A DNA stretch of 7,351 nucleotides from Burkholderiales bacterium (GTDB lineage Bacteria; Pseudomonadota; Gammaproteobacteria; Burkholderiales; Burkholderiaceae_C). This document shows, piece by piece, positions 5,481-7,351 of the stretch; the first letter of the stretch is position 1, and the number at the start of each line of letters is the position of its first letter. Position numbers and translations under genes: made by a program. Location: contig JAABPT010000062.1 of NCBI GenBank assembly GCA_011391855.1, positions 1 through 7,351 on the forward strand. Direction: 5' to 3'. Below the pieces are notes generated by a model. That model worked only from the letters and a program-made list of their open reading frames with translations. It made no database searches and was not told the DNA's origin.

Positions 5481-7112
5481 CTAACGCAGAAACAGACGGT
5501 AGACCGGGTTGTGCGTTTCTTCCGTGCAGGGGTAGGCCAGCGTGCGCAGGAAGCCGTCGAAGGCCGGCTCGTCGCCGCGCGGCACCTGGATGCCCACCAG
5601 AATGCGGCCGTAGTCGGCGCCCTGGTTGCGGTAGTGGAAGAGGCTGATATTCCAGCCCGGGGGCATGGCTGCCAGGAAGCGCATCAGCGCGCCCGGCCGT
5701 TCGGGGAATTCGAAGCGGAACAGCCGCTCGTCGCGCGCCAGTTCGCTGCGCCCGCCCACCATGTGGCGCACATGCTCCTTGGCCAGTTCGTCGTCGGTGA
5801 GGTCGACATTGGCAAAGCCCTGCTTCGTGAAGTGGCGCGCGATGCGCCCGGCCTCGTCGCGGCGGCCGATGGTCAGGCCCACGAAGACATGCGCCACGCT
5901 TTCGTCGGAGATGCGGTAGTTGAACTCGGTCACCGAACGCGGGCCGATGAGTTCACAGAAGCGCTTGAAGGAGCCACGCTCCTCGGGAATGGTCACCGCG
6001 AACAGGGCCTCGCGCTGCTCGCCGAATTCGGCGCGTTCGGCCACGAAGCGCAGCCGGTCGAAGTTCATATTGGCACCGCAGGTGATGGCCACCAGCGTGC
6101 GCCCCTTCAGCTTGTGCGTCTCCACGTACTGCTTGATGGCCGCCACGCCCAGGGCGCCGGCCGGTTCCAGGATGCTGCGCGTGTCCTGGAACACGTCCTT
6201 GATGGCGGCGCAGACGGCGTCGGTGTCCACCACCACGAAGTCGTCGACCAGTGCGCGCGTGACGCGAAAGGTCTCCTCGCCCACCAGCTTGACCGCCGTG
6301 CCGTCGGAAAACAGCCCCACGTCGGCGAGCTGCACGCGCTTGCCCCGGCGCACCGACTGCAGCATGGCGTCGGAGTCGGTGGTCTGCACGCCGATGACGC
6401 GGATTTCAGGCCGCACCGCCTTGATGTAGGCTGCCACGCCGGAGACCAACCCGCCGCCGCCGATGGCCACGAAGACGGCGTCGATCGGCCCCTGGTGCTG
6501 GCGCAGGATCTCCATCGCCACTGTGCCCTGGCCGGCGATCACGTCGGGGTCGTCGAAGGGGTGCACGAAGGTCAGGCCCTGCGCCTGCTGCAGTTCCAGC
6601 GCGTGCGCGTGCGCGTCGCTGTAGCTGTCGCCGTGCAGCACGATCTCGCCGCCGAGGGCATGCACGGCGTCGACCTTCAGCTTCGGTGTCGTCACCGGCA
6701 TCACGATGACGGCGCGGCAGCCCAGCTTGCGCGCCGCGAGCGCCACGCCCTGCGCATGGTTGCCGGCCGAGGCACAAATGACGCCACGCGCCAGCGCCTC
6801 GGGCGCCAGGTGCGCCATCTTGTTGTAGGCGCCGCGCAGCTTGAAGCTGAACACCGGCTGCTGGTCTTCGCGCTTGAGCAACACCTGGTTGCCGATGCGG
6901 CGCGACAAGGTGCGTGCCGGCTCCAGTGCCGTTTCACGCGCCACGTCGTAGACGCGGGCGGTGAGGATGCGCTTCAGGTAGCCGGCGGCGATACGCTGCG
7001 CCTTGACGTCGGGCAGGGGCACGGGCACTGGTGCGGCGGCAGGCGCGGTGCCTGGGCCGGAGTCGGGCGCAGCCGGCGGCGCAGGAGTGGTGCGGGTGGC
7101 GCCAGCGGGCAT
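5481..7112 (-). CDS. ilvA: Threonine ammonia-lyase (threonine deaminase), biosynthetic, IlvA
   Basis: A 543-residue cytoplasmic PLP enzyme that converts L-threonine to 2-oxobutyrate and ammonia, the committed step of isoleucine synthesis. The PLP lysine is K91 in FSFKLRGAYNKM. SAGNHAQG (115-122) and the PLP-phosphate glycine loop IGGGGLVSG (217-225) are intact, and CGANMNFDRLRF (345-356) closes the catalytic domain. Two ACT-like regulatory domains follow, at about 367-440 (LFAVTIPEERGSFKRFC) and 463-540 (RLFRFEFPERPGALMRFL). This is the long biosynthetic type, feedback-regulated by Ile/Val in the family, not short catabolic TdcB. Residues 1-34 form an Ala/Pro/Thr-rich extension that accounts for the extra length over the roughly 510-residue norm. 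ATG 7112 has GAGG 7 nt upstream; an in-frame GTG near codon 31 would remove the extension. The CobT-like gene follows after 57 nt. Confidence 0.97.
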   Translation of the reverse strand: MPAGATRTTPAPPAAPDSGPGTAPAAAPVPVPLPDVKAQRIAAGYLKRILTARVYDVARETALEPARTLSRRIGNQVLLKREDQQPVFSFKLRGAYNKMAHLAPEALARGVICASAGNHAQGVALAARKLGCRAVIVMPVTTPKLKVDAVHALGGEIVLHGDSYSDAHAHALELQQAQGLTFVHPFDDPDVIAGQGTVAMEILRQHQGPIDAVFVAIGGGGLVSGVAAYIKAVRPEIRVIGVQTTDSDAMLQSVRRGKRVQLADVGLFSDGTAVKLVGEETFRVTRALVDDFVVVDTDAVCAAIKDVFQDTRSILEPAGALGVAAIKQYVETHKLKGRTLVAITCGANMNFDRLRFVAERAEFGEQREALFAVTIPEERGSFKRFCELIGPRSVTEFNYRISDESVAHVFVGLTIGRRDEAGRIARHFTKQGFANVDLTDDELAKEHVRHMVGGRSELARDERLFRFEFPERPGALMRFLAAMPPGWNISLFHYRNQGADYGRILVGIQVPRGDEPAFDGFLRTLAYPCTEETHNPVYRLFLR

Positions 7113-7123
7113 CGGGCAGCCTC

Positions 7124-7147
7124 GGGAAGGGGTCTGGGAAGGGCTCT
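7124..7147 (-). repeat. 12-bp direct repeat in the ilvA leader
   Basis: On the plus strand GGGAAGGGGTCT (7124-7135) is followed by GGGAAGGGCTCT (7136-7147), 11 of 12 identical, and a weaker third copy begins GGAAAG at 7148. In the ilvA mRNA this is a C/U-rich, G-poor stretch (two CCCTTCCC blocks) directly upstream of the Shine-Dalgarno region. Confidence 0.6.
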
Positions 7148-7161
7148 GGAAAGAGCGGCGG

Positions 7162-7167
7162 ATGATA
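7162..7167 (-). promoter_or_regulatory. ilvA: Candidate -10 box for ilvA
   Basis: The minus strand reads ACTTATCATCC; TATCAT matches five of six -10 consensus bases, in a GC-rich setting, about 50 nt before the ilvA start and downstream of the intrinsic terminator. The same TTATCAT heptamer occurs before gspG. No convincing -35 is seen. Confidence 0.35.
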
Positions 7168-7205
7168 AGTCAGCGCCCGCTCGGCCCCGGTGGACGCCGA
7201 AGCCG

Positions 7206-7240
7206 AATAAAAAAGCCCGGAGCCTTGGAAGACCCCGGGC
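7206..7240 (-). terminator. Strong intrinsic (rho-independent) terminator, minus strand
   Basis: In minus-strand RNA, GCCCGGGGUCU, loop UCCA and AGGCUCCGGGC form an 11-bp stem (two G-U pairs), followed at once by UUUUUU and AUU. It most likely ends a minus-strand transcript coming from beyond the right edge, isolating it from ilvA. It lies about 94 nt upstream of the ilvA start on the same strand, so an attenuator role is a less likely alternative. On the plus strand no T tract follows. Confidence 0.85.
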
Positions 7241-7351
7241 CAAATCCACCATTGAAGGAGGTGGAGGAGACAATCGTCGGGTGGCGCGTTTCAAGCTCTG
7301 ACTCAGCCACCCACGAAACCAGTCTATCACCGGAATGCTGCACCGCAATAT
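7241..7351. other. Edge region without an assignable gene; contains a small hairpin
   Basis: No coding region can be supported here. TCCACC (7245-7250) and GGTGGA (7260-7265) form a 6-bp stem with a 9-base loop just ahead of the terminator on the minus strand. A minus-strand frame entering from the right stops at 7329-7327 (TGA), so an off-window gene could end there and leave a roughly 90-nt 3' untranslated region before the terminator. The plus strand has a GA-rich run (AAGGAGGTGGAGGAGACA, 7254-7271) resembling a Shine-Dalgarno, but no start codon follows at a suitable distance. Confidence 0.4.

Noticed and set aside
5511..7301. A 596-codon plus-strand open frame antisense to ilvA
   Set aside because: It mirrors the codon structure of ilvA, has a His/Arg/Ala-rich composition without recognisable domains, and arises from the high GC content.
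6974..7348. Minus-strand frame across the terminator into ilvA
   Set aside because: It reads through a strong intrinsic terminator and overlaps the ilvA start out of frame; the product is Pro/Arg-rich without resemblance to known proteins.
7206..7351. A classical ilv leader-peptide attenuator
   Set aside because: No short frame with clustered Ile, Val or Leu codons and its own ribosome binding site was found ahead of the terminator.
7335..7351. A plus-strand gene start (ATG at 7335) or a TGC-rich regulator site at the edge
   Set aside because: Only five codons are visible, no Shine-Dalgarno lies at proper spacing, and the site resemblance is too weak to support a named regulator.
1..7351. 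CRISPR array, tRNA, rRNA, insertion sequence or phage genes
   Set aside because: No regularly spaced direct repeats, cloverleaf, transposase frame or terminal inverted repeats were seen.

Overview
The window is very GC-rich, has strong G/C bias at third codon positions, and consists of tightly packed genes. The gene content and protein style (GspC-L, a biosynthetic threonine deaminase with two ACT-like domains) suggest a beta-proteobacterium of the order Burkholderiales, probably Comamonadaceae or a close relative. The taxonomic call is inference from protein resemblance.

Left part, 1-4287: part of a type II secretion system (T2SS) locus. On the minus strand, read right to left, run gspG, gspH, gspI, gspJ, gspK and the 5' part of gspL, which is cut by the left edge. 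They overlap by 26, 4 and 4 nt (G/H, H/I, I/J), gspJ and gspK are 2 nt apart, and about 49 nt separate gspK from gspL. This is one operon encoding the major pseudopilin (G), the minor tip pseudopilins (H, I, J, K) and the inner-membrane platform protein L. gspC, the inner-membrane clamp protein, is divergent on the plus strand and starts next to an AT-rich core that may hold both promoters. gspD, E, F, M and N are not in the window.

Middle and right part, 4335-7112, minus strand: ilvA (threonine deaminase) followed 57 nt later by a gene of the CobT family (nicotinate-nucleotide:dimethylbenzimidazole phosphoribosyltransferase). The CobT-like protein keeps the family scaffold but has lost the catalytic Glu and other active-site signatures, and carries a CxxCxxHxH cluster. 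It looks like a divergent paralogue with a changed or lost activity and is the most interesting item here.

Right edge, 7113-7351: the ilvA leader with a pyrimidine-rich 12-bp repeat and a candidate -10 box, a strong intrinsic terminator pointing left, a small hairpin, and about 85 bp with no assignable gene.

Three of the pseudopilin genes (H, J, K) carry short in-frame tandem repeats in their leader or linker segments. The many long antisense reading frames are shadows caused by the base composition.
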